64,000 nt of DNA from Tricholomella constricta (GCA_013368375.1 JAACJP010000003.1:806001-870000), one strand, 5' to 3'. Positions 38,079-50,598 are shown, counted from the first letter of the stretch. Program-made: numbers and translations. The notes: a model not told the origin generated them from the sequence alone.

Positions 38079-39146
38079 ATGAACCCTACAAGCCTCATCG
38101 ACAGCTCATTTGGCTTGCTCGCTGCAACCAATGTTACAAATGACCCAGAATATGCTAAGATTGTCTCTGTCATAGATCGCGTGCGCCAAGCCCTATGCAA
38201 TGAATCTGCTTTCAGGAAACCTTTCCATGAGGTTCTCCTCAATCTGTACACGAGTCCGAGCATGTCTGCGAAAATCCCCAAGATTCACCCAGTGCCTCCC
38301 ACGCCACAAGATGTTCTCGACTTCTTCACTTCAAGTTGGCCAGAAGTACGCTTGATGCCATACATCAAAACTGAGACGGAATATGTCTGGGGGTATACCC
38401 ATGTTGGACCACAGGCCAGTAATGATAGTGGCATCCACATCAGCTTTCCCCTTGTTCAGTTCTGGAGCAACATGGTAAAATATGATTTTTCTTCAAATGT
38501 CGTCGTGATAATAATACTTATTTCATAGGCAACATCCCAAAATCCCACCAAATTTACTGTTAACATCGCAGCCAGCATCTTTGTCACCGTGCTCTTGTAC
38601 GAGCTTTCCCATTGTTTAATTGTCTGGTGGTCGGAGGGTACTTGCTGTACACCAAAGGATTTACCTATCTTGGGTGAATCGGGAGAGTTTATCGAGCGTG
38701 AACTTTTGGGTGGTGTTTTGGAAGGCTGGTGGCAGAAGGACCACGTTGGGACTTTCTCACATCTCGAACAAGTTGCTTTTGAGGCAGCACCAGGAAAGCT
38801 GTATGTGCTCGGTATGTCCCTGATTGTTAGCTTTTTGTTGTTATAATGTAACACTTTTCTAGATAATGCTTGTGCATTACATATCCTTCAATGTTTTGCT
38901 TCAGCTTCTTCGGCTTCACCATCTTCAATGCCACCCGTGTTGCCGTTATTGCAGGTGCAATCTATGGCCAGCACTCCTCCTCCAAACCCCCTGAATGTTT
39001 CACGTGCGAAGTTTGCTACACTTCGGAGAGGAGCCAAGGAAGAACCAGCAGCAGCCCAGCCGACCACGCCAGCCTTTGTGAAAGGTCTGGGACTGGTCAG
39101 GCGGTCAGCAATGGCCGGCGATAAATTTTTTTTGGGACCCAAATGA
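38079..39146 (+). CDS. Uncharacterised conserved-looking protein
   Basis: Exon 1 (38079 to about 38474) gives MNPTSLIDSSFGLLAATNVT and PYIKTETEYVWGYTHVGPQ. After an intron follow VNIAASIFVTVLLYELSHCL, DLPILGESGEFIERELLGGV, EGWWQKDHVGTFSHLEQVAF, and after a second intron a Ser/Pro-rich C-terminal tail ending GDKFFLGPK. The block HCLIVWW and the WW residues recall small basidiomycete proteins of unknown role; YELSH alone is too short to claim a metalloprotease. Two introns fit the frame (GTAAAA...TAG and GTATGT...TAG). I cannot assign a function. Confidence 0.65.
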
Positions 39147-39679
39147 TTGCAATGAATAGTTACAATTCACTGCATTAATAGCATTTCTTGATCGTTCTTG
39201 ATCTTCCTTGATTGTACATTACAGATGCTTCTTTCCGTCCCCTGCACATCACCCAGTTCAATAAACTTTTTTTATTGAGCAAGCTCGATTTTATAGGTTT
39301 TACAATACGTAGGCATGGACCGTACAAAGCGATAATGATAAGATAATATGCTGGGATTGGATGGATGATATGCAAGGGTTGTGAGATGCAGGTGAGCTAG
39401 GACGGAAGAAGAATGTAGAAGATCCCGATAAAATGCGATAACGATAACCAAAATGCGAAAGCAAATAGACACAGTAGATGAAAGCAAAGTCGACATTGGT
39501 CTGCATTAAGGGAGGCAGGGGATGTCGTGAGGATGGTGAGGTTCTGGCCTCGATAGCGATATGCCAACGGTGGGCAAGCGACGGTGGAAAGAGAACGATA
39601 CTGAGAGCATGAGAGGTCGTGAGAGATGGAGTAGCGATACACAGATAGCGAAAAAGCAACTTGAAGATGTCGTACAGCG

Positions 39680-40036
39680 TTGGGCTGATGTTGAAAGCGA
39701 GATTATTGGTGTTTAGACGTCGATGGGGTCTGTCATTGCGAAAGAGGGAGGGGTTCCAGCTTGCAGCGACGCGGCGTTTATTGGTATTTGAAAGCGAGTT
39801 TAGACGTCGATGGTGTCATTGCGAAAGAGGGATCAAGCGACGCGGTGTTTATCGGTTTGTGAAAGCGAGTTGAGACGTCGATGGAGTCTGTCATTGCGAA
39901 AGAGGGGTCCCAGCTTGCAGCGACGCGGCGTTTATTGGCCTGGGCTGAGGTGGAAGCGAGACTATTGGTGATTAGACGTCGATGGGGTCTGTCATCGCGA
40001 AAGAGGGGTTCCAGCTTGCAGCGACGCGGCGTTTAT
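39680..40036 (+). repeat. Four imperfect tandem copies of the HMG-gene tail
   Basis: The core GACGTCGATGG-GTCTGTCAT is followed by TGCGAAAGAGGG and, except in the shortened second copy, by TTGCAGCGACGCGGCGTTTAT. It starts at 39716, 39803, 39874 and 39975 (periods 87, 71 and 101 bp). Copy 4 is the 3' end of the HMG-box coding region itself, and the others lie downstream. Copies 1 and 4 also share the leading GGGCTGA-GT-GAAGCGAGA-TATTGGTG. Several copies keep coding sense on the minus strand. Confidence 0.9.
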
Positions 40037-41578
40037 TTGTGTGCGCAGCACCAGCGGGAGGCACGTAGGGAATGGGCGCGGGGGCCTCGGGGGTCTCCTC
40101 CACAGCGGGGGTGGGTGGCATGTAGTCAAAAGTGGGGTCAAAGTTGATGAATTGATCCAGGCGGAACGTTTGGTCGGGTTCCAAGCCAGACCCTTCAGCC
40201 GCGGACGCCTGCGAGGATGGACCAGCCAGGTTCTCGAAGGCTCCATTCTGACCAACGGTATTGTCGAAGAAAGACTGATATCCGCCCATGTTCAAAGCGG
40301 GAGTGTTGGCCCAAGTTTGAAGAGAAAAGCCAAAGTCGAGCTGGCCCACCTCTACCTCGAGAGGACCGACAGGCGCCTCACCAAGGTTTTGCTGATCGGC
40401 CGGGTTGATCTGCATCTGGTAGCAGTCTCCGCTGGTGTTGTTCAAGAATTGATCGAGAGACGGTTGGAATTCGGGGTTCTGGAAGGCCCAGGTCCCGAGA
40501 TTCTGCCCACCAAACTGTGGGAGATCGAACGACAGATAGTCCTGGGGCTGCTCCAGAGTCAGTAGAGTTCACACATATCGGGAAAAGAGCGACATACAGA
40601 GAGAGCATTTCCCTGATGCGTGGTATCCTGAACAAACGCGTATTGTTGTTCGTGGTTTTGCCCAGCTTGGTCCGCTTGGGGCACTTGGGGTTGTTGATAT
40701 TGCGGCTGTGGATAATAGACGCCATTTTGATCGAGCTGAGCGTCACCAGAAGTTGTTCGATAGTGAGATGCCGCCACTGGCTTGGGTGCGACTGGCTGAT
40801 AGCCGTGTTGAGCCATAGGATAGGTGGGTTGGTTCTGAGAGGCTGCGGTGTGAGGGCGGTAGTGAGAATTCACGTTTTGAATCGGTGCAGCCTGCTCGTT
40901 GACGCGTTCGGCGGACTCGATCGGTGGAGAGGTTTGGAAGGGTTCGGGACTTGGGGAATCGGCAGCAGACATCGGAGGTGATGGTCCACCTTGTGCGTAC
41001 TGATTGGATTCAGCAGGAAGGAATGGGAAGGTGTGCGAGGTGAAGGGTAGAAAATCTTGAGAAGACCCCGCATATCGACCAGGACGCGCTGTCTCGAGCG
41101 CGTGGCTATCTTCCCCCTTGTCCTTGACCTTGTTCTTCCCCTTGGCCCTCTTCAGCTCCTCCTTGAGCTCCTTGCTCTTGGGCATGTATCTATAATTGGG
41201 GTACATCGCGGCGTGTTCGATTTTCTTGACCTCGGCGCGACGTTCGTATTCCGCCTTGACTTCCGGAGTTTCTCCCTTCCACATGCGTGAGATGATCCTG
41301 GATACTTCAGCCTGCGATCTGGTGGTGCCCGGTGGAGGAGGAGGCAGGATTGCTACCATGTCAGATCGGTAGAGAATCCAAGAGTTGGGGGGTCGGGGAA
41401 TTGGGGGAGCATCTTTGGTACGAGACCTGGCAACGGCTGGCATTTGGACAGGTAAGAGTGGAGGGCGGAGGGAGGAAGAGGAAGAGGAACGGCGGTGGAT
41501 GACGGTTGAAGCTAAGCGTGGACAACGTTGAAAAGCCTTCGTAGGAGTTTGTAGGTCCGTATTTTCTTGTTTGTCCAA
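39972..41578 (-). CDS. HMG-box transcription factor
   Basis: The product opens at 41578 (MDKQENTDLQTPTKAFQ) or at an internal MPAVARSRTKD. The HMG box reads PRPPNSWILYRSDMVAI, SQAEVSRIISRMWKGE, PEVKAEYERRAEVKKIEH, AAMYPNYRYMPKSKE, as in sequence-specific fungal HMG factors of the Ste11/Prf1/Pcc1 type that govern mating and development. A basic run (ELKRAKGKNKVKDKG) follows, then a Gln/Pro-rich activation-like region. After one intron the last exon carries EDLSFDL-like acidic patches and TFRLDQFINFDPTFDYM, ending NKRRVAASWNPSFAMTDPID. Its terminal 60-70 bp is duplicated in tandem downstream. The specific subfamily is inferred from the box only. Confidence 0.85.
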
Positions 41579-42212
41579 ATTTGCTCAACAGCGTGCACGT
41601 GCGTGTTGCGACACAGCTTTGAGCGTCTGCCAGTTGCAGCCAGAGGTCCTAAGAGGCCAGCGCCAGTGCAGAGGGGGCAACTGGTACGAGTGACCAGGCC
41701 GGCGGATATCGCTGAGGCACTCCATACAATGCAGCGAGGATCATGAACAGCAGAGATATTGTGTGCAGCGTGTGCATCGTTCACGGTGGCCGAGCAACGT
41801 GAACACTAACCAGACACCGCGGTGCAGTGTATGTACGCTGACGTTGAACGTTGACATTGAGCGGAACGATGAGAACAGCAAACCAAGTCGCATTAAGAAC
41901 TTTCCCGCGCCCTCAACATGGTTGCCAACAGCATTTGCATTTGCATTTCGGAATGAATGATACAATGGTAATGAACACACCCACCCACAGGACGATGTTG
42001 CGGGAAACGGGAAGGATACGTATATAGTAGTACACTGGTTTTGTATTGGGGACCGAGACTGGAGCGAAAGCCAAGGGACGAAAACGACGAGTGCTCAGGG
42101 GAACGAGTGACGATGCGAAAGAGGGATGAGTGGTTCGAAGATCGTGAAAAAGAAAAAAAAAGGAAAAGAGGTGCAAAGAAGTGTGGGGCATACGGCCTAA
42201 GGGGCGAGCAGC
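41579..42212. other. intergenic
   Basis: This interval holds the HMG-gene promoter and the 3' region of the RRM gene, with a purine-rich run near 42,140-42,170. No gene seen. Confidence 0.4.
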
Positions 42213-43057
42213 TTAGTAGCCACCGCTGTAGCCACCCTGGTATCCACCACCGCCACCACCTGCATAAGAGAATGTTAAACTATGTTCGTTACTGCATGTC
42301 CATCGCTGACCTTGTTGGTAGCCACCGCCGCCGTAGCCTCCTCCGCCTTGGTAGCCTCCACCTCCGCCTTGGTATCCTCCACCACCTTCAAATAATGGAA
42401 TTAGACGGTAGAAACAAAAATCGGTCAGCTGATGTCGCACCATAGCCTCCACCACCGCCTCCGCTGTAGCCTGGAAGAAATCATTGATCAACTGCACGAT
42501 CGACGAACGAGAGGCTTTGCAAACCTCCTCCTCCACCTCCACCTCCGCCACGGGCGTTAGCGAGGTTCACTTTAATTCGCCTTCCATCGAGCTCTTGCTC
42601 GTTGAGCGCATTGATAGCAGCATCTGCTTCCTGGGCACTGACGAACGTCACGAAACCAAAACCACGGGATCGACCAGTGTCGCGGTCGCGCATAACAATC
42701 GACTACACAGATATCAGCCAATCTCATCTTACAACAGCGAGATGGAGCGCAAGCGCAAGGAATTCATGATAAGAGAAGGGACTGCGCACATCCGTGACCT
42801 GACCAAAATCGGAAAATGCCTATAATTGGAAACATATCTGATAAGAGACTATCAAGAGCAACAAAACAACCGGAGATGCATGCAAGCGACCCCTCCAGAC
42901 AAACTGACTTGACGCAAAGTGTCGTCCGTGGTGTTCCAACTCAAATTGCTGTACCAAGGTTCAAAATCACTGTCAGTTTCGCCTCCCCATCATCTAGGGA
43001 AGCGCAGTCAACGACCCATGGAACTGCACAGACTGACCCAACGTATACTTTTGACAT
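42213..43057 (-). CDS. Glycine-rich RNA-binding protein (RRM)
   Basis: The first exon is just MSKVYVG (43037-43057); after an intron comes [13 protein letters not shown], then a gap with one more exon, then [20 protein letters not shown] (RNP1 RGFGFVTF), [20 protein letters not shown] and [14 protein letters not shown]. The rest is a Gly/Tyr-rich tail with repeated GGYGGGGYQ and GGGYQGG, cut by introns at 42,450, 42,390 and 42,290. The stop is at 42213. Small GRP/CIRP-type proteins chaperone RNA during cold and stress. The RNP motifs are intact. Alternative splicing of the Gly-rich exons, several bordered by in-frame introns, is plausible. Confidence 0.9.
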
Positions 43058-43197
43058 GACGATAATACTATAGGAGATTCTGTTACAAGAGTCCTGAACG
43101 AAACCGAGACGGGAATCTGGGTCGGGGATGGGGGTTGGGGAGAAGGGATGGAAAGACGGATCGAGAAGGATTCTAAATTTTATAGGTCTATCATCAT

Positions 43198-43326
43198 TCA
43201 AACTCCGCTCGTTACCTCAGCGATCGTGTAAGGTCGTACAATCTTTGTTCTAGAAGCTTCCATTAGAAGTTGAGGGTCGTATGGAGCGTCCATAAGTGGC
43301 TCTTCACCAGGTCTTGTGCCCCGCAT
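43198..43326 (-). other. 42-codon ORF upstream of the RRM gene
   Basis: An ATG at 43326 opens MRGTRPGEEPLMDAPYDPQL, contains IVRPYTIAE, and stops at 43198, shortly upstream of the RRM ATG at 43057. Composition looks coding. It could be an upstream ORF, a short gene or the first exon of an unannotated transcript; a GTAACG donor follows TIAE. I know no family. Confidence 0.3.
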
Positions 43327-43598
43327 GGCGGAGGAATACGATGAGTGCTGCTTGTCTCATGACTCAGGAGCATGGACGGAAATGGAGGACAGCTCTAGTA
43401 AGGTGGAAGTATATGCAATGAGATGAATGCAATGAAGTGTTACGAATGTTCATGAAATGGGTACAGCAAAGGTGAGTATGAAAATGGTGCAAACGACGAC
43501 AGATACAGGGATCTGTTCGTAGGACATCATTACTAGAGTAGTCGAGGGGCGGCATGTGTGGTCGTAAAGGTCGTAAACGGTGAGATAGGGCAACATTA

Positions 43599-46500
43599 TC
43601 AGATGGTCCCCTTCCTGTTTTTCTCCTTCTTCTCCTTCTTCTTTGGCTTGGTCTTGTCACCGTCAACTTTGATGCTTCCGGCAGGACTTTCGTTCCTAAG
43701 ACTTCCCTCGCCTCTGTTATCGTCTACTGAAACCCTCGGAGACTCACGCTTGAGCCCAGGAATGATCGACGAGGACGAACTTTGTCGACGAGTAGTGAGC
43801 GATATTCTTCGAGCCAGACGCTGGAAGTTTTGGGAGGAGATTCGCTTCCGTTTGGGCTCGCTGTCAGGATCGGGTGTACCGGTGCGGGAAGAGGGTGTAT
43901 TGAGATTTGCAGGGAATGTCACGGCCGGCCCTTGAGGTGTTGCCATACGCTCAGGCTGCGGTTCAGGCTCGTCCGTGATGGGGAAAGTCAGCGGTGCCGC
44001 GATATGAGAGACGGGAGTCGGCGCATGGATGGGCTGGTTGCTGGCCGAAGCCTCGTCGCCAAATTGCGAGGGTTCACCCGGGCCAACCGAAAGATCGACC
44101 AAATATCCCTCCGAGACCGGAGCGATATCGGTTGGCGAATCGATAAAAGCATCAGCCGGTGTCACAGCTGCAGATGACTCTGGAGCGACTGTGAAAGTTT
44201 CGTGCCCACCCTCCACAACGGAAGACGCTGCGCCATCGATGGCATATGCGGAAGCCTCCTTCTTTGTGCTCCTGTCATCGAGAGATATGTGATCATCTGC
44301 AGAAACCTGGTCCGCCCACATGGAGGCGAAGATTCCATCGAGAGCAACGAGTTCTTTGTGGCTACCTTGCTCGACGATTTGCCCATCCTTGAGAACCAAG
44401 ATACTGGGAAGGGATACTCAGGTTTTACATTGCTTTTCCAAGGTGCGCGAAAACTCACATATCAGCAGAGGCGATAGTCTAAGTAAGATGTAAATGAGCT
44501 TGAAAATCAGGATATTTTCCATTGTTTACGCACCGACAGACGATGAGCAATGGAGAGGGAGGACCGTCCCCTGACAAGGTTCTGCAACGCCTTCTGAATG
44601 TCTTTTTCCGTTGAAGTATCCAATGCGCTGAAGAGAAAATGGATCAAAATGACAAACGAGAGATAACGATGGACAATCCACCTTGTAGCTTCATCCAACA
44701 GTAAGATAGGAGGGTTCTTCAAGAGTGTTCTCGCGATGGCCACACGTTGTTTTTCTCCGCCACTGAGTCGCACGCCACGCTCTCCGACCTTGGTCTCATA
44801 ACCTGCAGCATTTATTTAGCCAGTGGAAGGGCCGGATATAGAAACATGAAAGCTAACCGTCCGGGAAGCTCAAGATTCGGTCGTGCATCTGAGCTGATCT
44901 GGCGGCAGCCTCGATTTCATCAACAGATGATCCAAATTTACCGTACCTGTTGGGACAATGATGTGAGCGTTTCGAACAGATGTCAAGGCTGGACGCTTAC
45001 CCAATATTGTAACCTATACTAGCGTTGAACAAAACAGAGTCTTGCGGCACAACGCCAATCGCCTGTCGTAAACTTTTCTGCGTCACATCCCTTACGATAA
45101 CCCATCAGACGAGAAGGCAAGGAAATGAGCAATTCGACTTTACCGAATGTCTTGACCATCAATGAGGATCCTGCCTTCTCCTTCTCCTAGGTCATAAAAC
45201 CTATAAAGAAGGCGAAGAATGGTAGATTTTCCGGCTCCAGATTCCCCCACCAAAGCCACAGATGATCCCCTGGGAACTTTGAAGGAAACTCCGTGGAGGG
45301 CAGTCGTACGTCCATCATACGAGAAGTTGACGTTATCTGCTGGTATATGAGCGCCTTCGAAAAAACCGGTGAGCACTTGAACGGACGGACCAAATTCAAT
45401 CTCCCCATTGTTGACAGTCAGATCCGGGGCGCCGGGCCTGTCGTTAACTTCCGTAGGCTCATTCAACAATGCCAGAAGCTTCTCTGTATCGACCAATGAT
45501 TGGTTCACGGATCGGTAAATGTATCCGAGTTGATTTAGAGGACCATAGAGCTAGCCAAAAATCAGTTACCATCAGCAGCATAAGACGATAGCCTTACTTG
45601 CGCGAGATAAGTAATGAAGACAACGAAACTTCCGGAGTCCGACTGTCCTTTCGTGACTCGGTAGGCGACAAGCATAGATCCGACGAGAAGTCCGAAGGTC
45701 TAGGCTCGACGTCAGCTTGAATCACTTGACCTCTAATTCTTCTTACAATGATAAAGTTCTGAACAATATTTAAAAGATTGAGCGAGACTGGAAGAGAAAC
45801 GGTGCATCAGAGAAGAGCTATGCGAAACGAACAAAAACGACGCACTTATGACCTTGTACTCCAAGGTTTGATATTCCCGTAGAGCATCTCGATACCGTTC
45901 ACCTTCGTGTTCCTCTCCGCCAAAATATTTCACGGTCTCGTAGTTCAGCAAGCAGTCGGTATGAATGCCACGCGTTACCTGTCATAGTAGTTGGTGAAAT
46001 TGATTCTTGATCAAGATTTAGTTAGACGACGCACCACATCGCGTTCGTTCATCTTGCGCCTAATTTTAGTGCGCCATTGTGTGAGAATGACACTGGCCGC
46101 AACTTTGGTTGGAAAGGCGGTCAACATCATTCGAGCATATTGTGAGGAAGCCGCGGCTCACCATAGGCAAACATGACAAAGAAGATGACCACTCCAAGCG
46201 TCCATTCAAAAAGGATGCTAAAGGCAATCAATGCCACAAAAATATCGATGAATGTGGGGATGATGTTGAACAAAATGAGCTGTTTTGAATCAGAAAGTTA
46301 GCTTGTTTGAAGGTTGCTTTCTTCTTGACAAACCTCGAAAGTGTGGTTGATAGCTGCCCCGCGATCAAGGACACGCAAGATTTCACCAGTTTTCCTGCGC
46401 GTGTGCCATGCGAATGACAGGTTGAGCAAATGATCAAACGACAACTGTGACATTTCTGACTGGACGTCAACGATGCAAAAATGTGATCACAACGGAGGCC

Positions 46501-47876
46501 TCACCTCTGTCAGAGTATTGCATTACTGGGGCCCAAAGTGACTGATAGTAAAGTAAATGAGCAAAAGCTCAGCGCATAGCAGGGCCAGTCAAACTTACAT
46601 CCCGAATGGCCGCTAAGCCACCGCTGCCTTGCAAGAAGCGCAGTCCCACATAAGCAAATAGGTAAGGCCAAGGCGACTGCTCAGATGGATGCTCTAAGAG
46701 TCGAACGAGCTGCCCGAGAGCAAGAGGCATGGCGAGGTTGATGACGCGACCCAAAAGTAAAATGACGATACATAAGGACTGCGGTAACAATACAATTTAG
46801 TTTGAGGATATGTGAACAAAAAGAGAGAAATTACAGCGAGGAGTTGGAGGTAGTTATCTTTACTCGGCCAAAGATATGGAGTAAGGCGTGAAATGCGCCT
46901 CCAAATCTCTGTCCAAGAGGGATCAAGAGCGATTTCTTGTTTGACATCGGACTACCAAATAAGATATCAGTCAATGAGAATTATTTTTTGGAGGACAATT
47001 ACCTTAGAATCAGGCGCCGTTGATGGCGCTGGAGTGGCAGCCCGAGTAGTGGGAGCAGATCGTTGCAGGTTCGAGCGGGTAGTACGGAAAGTACCATACT
47101 TGCTTACATCCCCTGGCAAACCAGACAAACCAGTTGATTGAGGTGCTGCATCCTGCGGAAGAAGGAACGAGGACGCGGTTGGAATTGGTGCCTCGATGTC
47201 TTCGTCTGAATGAACTGTGGTGTAAACAGTTCTGGGAGACAAAAGAGCAAACAACAAAGGCACGAGAAGCAGGGTACGAAAAACGGGAAAGGCAAAATGA
47301 AGTATTGTGTAAATGGGAATTTTTGCTGGAGTTTCAGGGACATGAGGAATAGCTTATCAAATACGGCGATATGAGCAGACGACGACGAGGGATAGATGAA
47401 CACGTACATTTCTTGAGATATTGGATGTGGAGTCCAAGTAAGGTGGCAAGTGCGATATCAAGTGCCAATGACGCGATGATAGTCGACCGGATGCGTTTCA
47501 GTGACCAAACTTGCACGCCTTGAATATCCTTCCAAGAACCAAGAGCCGCCAGGCCAGCAAAGGCAGCAAGGCCCACAACAGTATTGATCTCGATGCCTGT
47601 CTGACGAGGCCAATCCTTGTCTATCACCGCGTGCACGACAAAAGTAAGGCCATCAAGGAGGAAAGTTAAAGCAGCCAGAGAAAGAAGAGTCAAAATGAAA
47701 GCACGTCGAGGCACACGAGTGGCGACAACAACAGACGTAATTGGCGAGGGAGATGACGGAGTCGGAGGGTAAGTGAAGAGGAGAGAGAGCGCCGAAAGTA
47801 GCACCAGAGCGGGGGACACCACTCTGATAACAAATACGGGAAGGTAGGAGGATGTCATGAACACAGACATCGCCAT
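43599..47876 (-). CDS. ABC half-transporter of the HMT1/ABCB6 type
   Basis: The likely start at 47876 gives [20 protein letters not shown], an N-terminal membrane domain with several helices before the first TMD. The TMD has [55 protein letters not shown] and [16 protein letters not shown]. The ATPase domain has the D-loop partner [10 protein letters not shown], Walker [13 protein letters not shown]-loop [10 protein letters not shown], signature LSGGEKQR, Walker [11 protein letters not shown] and H-loop [17 protein letters not shown] and the long N-terminal domain point to the vacuolar HMT1/mitochondrial ATM1-related group that moves thiol conjugates or heavy-metal complexes. An unusual tail of over 200 disordered residues follows the NBD and ends in a lysine-rich run ([11 protein letters not shown]). 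Confidence 0.92.
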
Positions 47877-48522
47877 CGTCGCCGCGAACGGAGGTGGACG
47901 AGGATGAAGAGGGAAACAATGGGCTTGGCTTATATTCTGAAAACACGTGGTGTGCATCACTTCACGTAAAGTTTCGCTTGGCACTCAATTGGCACTGGGC
48001 AACTCCTGACACTTGGAATGGGTCTTTCGCTCCGAATGCCCACTTTCAACCGTATTGCAAGCAGTAACGAACTCCAAAGAGTAGTCTTCTTCATGAAAAG
48101 TACCGGCCTGCCCAGGAGTCCGTCTTGCTTTCAAACGCGGCGGAGATGATCTTCGGTTCGAACTTGCTACAGCTTGCTGATGCTACATAACTAGTACTCC
48201 TGCTTGTGAGCACTCGCTGCTTAAATCCCACATGGCCTGCCAGGTTTCAAGACATCTGACTTATCAGAAGCCAGGTAAATGGAACGTGATGGCCCTTAAG
48301 AGGACTAGCGAAATGAGTGACTCGGCGTGTGGCAAATTGAAAAACCAACCGAGTACTCTTCACAAGTGGCCGGAGCTGTGACATCTTTTCGCCCCGTAGT
48401 GATGATAGAAGTACTAATAATAAGCGTGTATAATCGTTATCGTAGTCATAACATAACCACTCTATAGAATATTCGTTAAAGTTAGGAAAAGACAGCCTAT
48501 GGACCAAGGATGCCCATACACG
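47877..48522. other. intergenic with one short plus-strand ORF
   Basis: A 44-codon plus-strand ORF from about 48018 (MGLSLRMPTFNRIASSNELQ) has a basic, amphipathic start that could be a mitochondrial presequence, but no family match. The rest is the 5' region of the ABC gene and the 3' region of the MFS gene. Confidence 0.35.
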
Positions 48523-50598
48523 TTACAGAATGTATTCAAACCATGCACTACGATCACCGAGCCCTTCTGGCTCATCGGCCTGAACGCTGGTCTCACGAAT
48601 GACCTTTTTCTTCATATTCTCGTTCCACAGGTACCAAAGGGTCAGGCCGACAAAAAAACCCATCACCACGGAAAATACCAGTAACGTTATTGTCGCTGTT
48701 GTGTACCGAGGGGATTTGGAAAGAGATCCCAAGAGCCAAGTGGACAAAATTCCGCCAGCGTTCGTAACGCCAGAGAGCACAGCAAGTGCCGTTGCTCGCC
48801 TGATGTGCGGTGAGACGTTATTGGCGACCCACGCAGCAAGAGCGGGCGAGGAGCAGTTGATGCCGCCGACAGTCAGGAAAAGGCTTCCGTATAAGACGGC
48901 TCTTGAGTGCGATCCTGACAGAGCCGTGAGTTATGAATCGGATAAGTTTACGAGAAAGTTGGCTCACCTAAAAACATGGCGAAGCCTACCATACAGCAGA
49001 TTGACGAAAAGATCGTAACCAGACCACGGCAACGATATCTATCGGCGATAAAGGAACCGACGTTCGTCACTGTTATGCAGTTATCGGGACTGCCATTAGG
49101 AATAAACATTAAGATAGCTCACAGACGAAGGCAGCGCCGAAAGGTCCCACAGTCATCAGCTGCGTGCGGGTAGGGGTATAGCCAAGTCCTAGAACAATCG
49201 AGGGAATGAAGCTGGAGGCGCAGTCAATTAAAGTACTTCGCACAACGAAAATAGTGACTTACTATCCTAAGGAATACACGATGGTCCCTGATTTTTCAGC
49301 CATCAGTACTGCTGGTCGAACTAGAAAACAGAGCAAACATACCATTCAAGAAGTAAACGCAGGCCAGGAGCCAGATTTGAGGCAACCGGAAGGTTTTGCC
49401 AACTTCGGTCCAGCTGAAACTATCAGCCTTTTCGTCCTTGCCGATGGCACCGCCCTGTCGTAATGTCGCAACAACATATTCCTTTTCTTGTTGGTTCAGG
49501 AACATAGCACGTTCGGGTGACCGGGGTAAGATGAAGAATGATACAACACCAAAACCAACGGTGAACAGCCCTTCAACGATGAAGATCCATGCCCATGCTG
49601 GATGGCCGCCTGTTCCATCGAGATTCATTATTGCAGTTGCGAGCAATCCACTGAAAGCGCCTGCAAGAGAAGACGAGGAAAAGAACGCAGAGATCCTAGA
49701 AAGAGGCTGGATCAGCCGTGAATCCAAGCCATGTCAGCTAATGCGACATACCTGGATTGGAGCTTTTCTCGGGGATAGAAGAACGAGAGATAAAGTACAA
49801 GCCCGGGGAGGACACCACCTAACATCGAAAATCAGGACATGATGTATGTTGAAGAAAATTAAAATTAAGAATTGACCAACCTTCCAATAGGCCGAGGAAG
49901 AATCGGCAGGCAAGAAGGCCACTATAGGTTTTGACAACCCCTGCGGAGGTCTATGAGCTGTGCACGGGCAAGAGAGAGCGAAAAGGCGAACCTTGGACTG
50001 TAGTTACGACACCCCACAAGGTGAGGAGTGTTGGCAGCAGTAAATTCGGCCCAACGATCTGGTGTGTTGGTCAGAACTTTTCAGAAACTAGGAAAGACTA
50101 TGCAACGTACTTTGAGAATAAGGTTCGAGGGAATCTCGGATGCGATGTAGGGACTTCAAAAAAAAATGAGAGTGGTTTTCGGCCGAATCAAATATTTTAC
50201 TTACATGAACGTAACAGTCAGAGCCATACTATACTGTGGAGTTTCTTTAGACAGCTGGTATCGTTTACGATTAATGGTGATTAATTACCTGAGAGTTCGT
50301 CATGTGAAGATCCTTCTGCAGTCCAGCGACACGAGCATTGCCAAGGTTCGTGCGATCCTAAGGAAGGATTTTATAGAGAACACACTCTTGCGAATAGATA
50401 GAGAAGACTCACCAACCACGATAAGAAGTAAAACATGGTCACCACTGGCAAAACGCATAAATCCAGCTTCCACCACACCCTCCTGTCCAGAGCAGCACGT
50501 TCCCGATCCCCGAGACTGGCCACTGAAGAATGGTCGACATCAGCCTTCTTCTCGAACTCAAAGGAATCGCGGGAGTGCTTGGACGGCTCCTTCTCCAT
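48523..50598 (-). CDS. MFS permease of the allantoate/nicotinate (DAL5) type
   Basis: The start at 50598 gives MEKEPSKHSRDSFEFEKKA, then RRVWWKLDLCVLPVVTMFYF and RTNLGNARVAGLQKDL, the hallmark of the anion:cation symporter family. Further exons have VPYIASEIPSNLLL, CRFFLGLLEGGVLPGLVLYL, FFYPREKLQSRISAFFSSSS, GLLATAIMNLDGTGGHPAWA, WIFIVEGLFTVGFGVVSFF, FADRYRCRGL and CSSPALAAWVANNVSPHIRR, with a C-terminal EYIL. These permeases import allantoate, nicotinate, pantothenate or similar organic anions at the plasma membrane. All signature blocks are intact; the substrate cannot be predicted. Confidence 0.9.

Noticed and set aside
38079..39146. Zinc metalloprotease because of YELSH
   Set aside because: The motif lacks the HExxH pair and any downstream ligand block.
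43599..50598. A secondary-metabolite cluster suggested by an ABC and an MFS transporter side by side
   Set aside because: No PKS, NRPS, terpene synthase, P450 or pathway regulator is present, and both transporters belong to general families.
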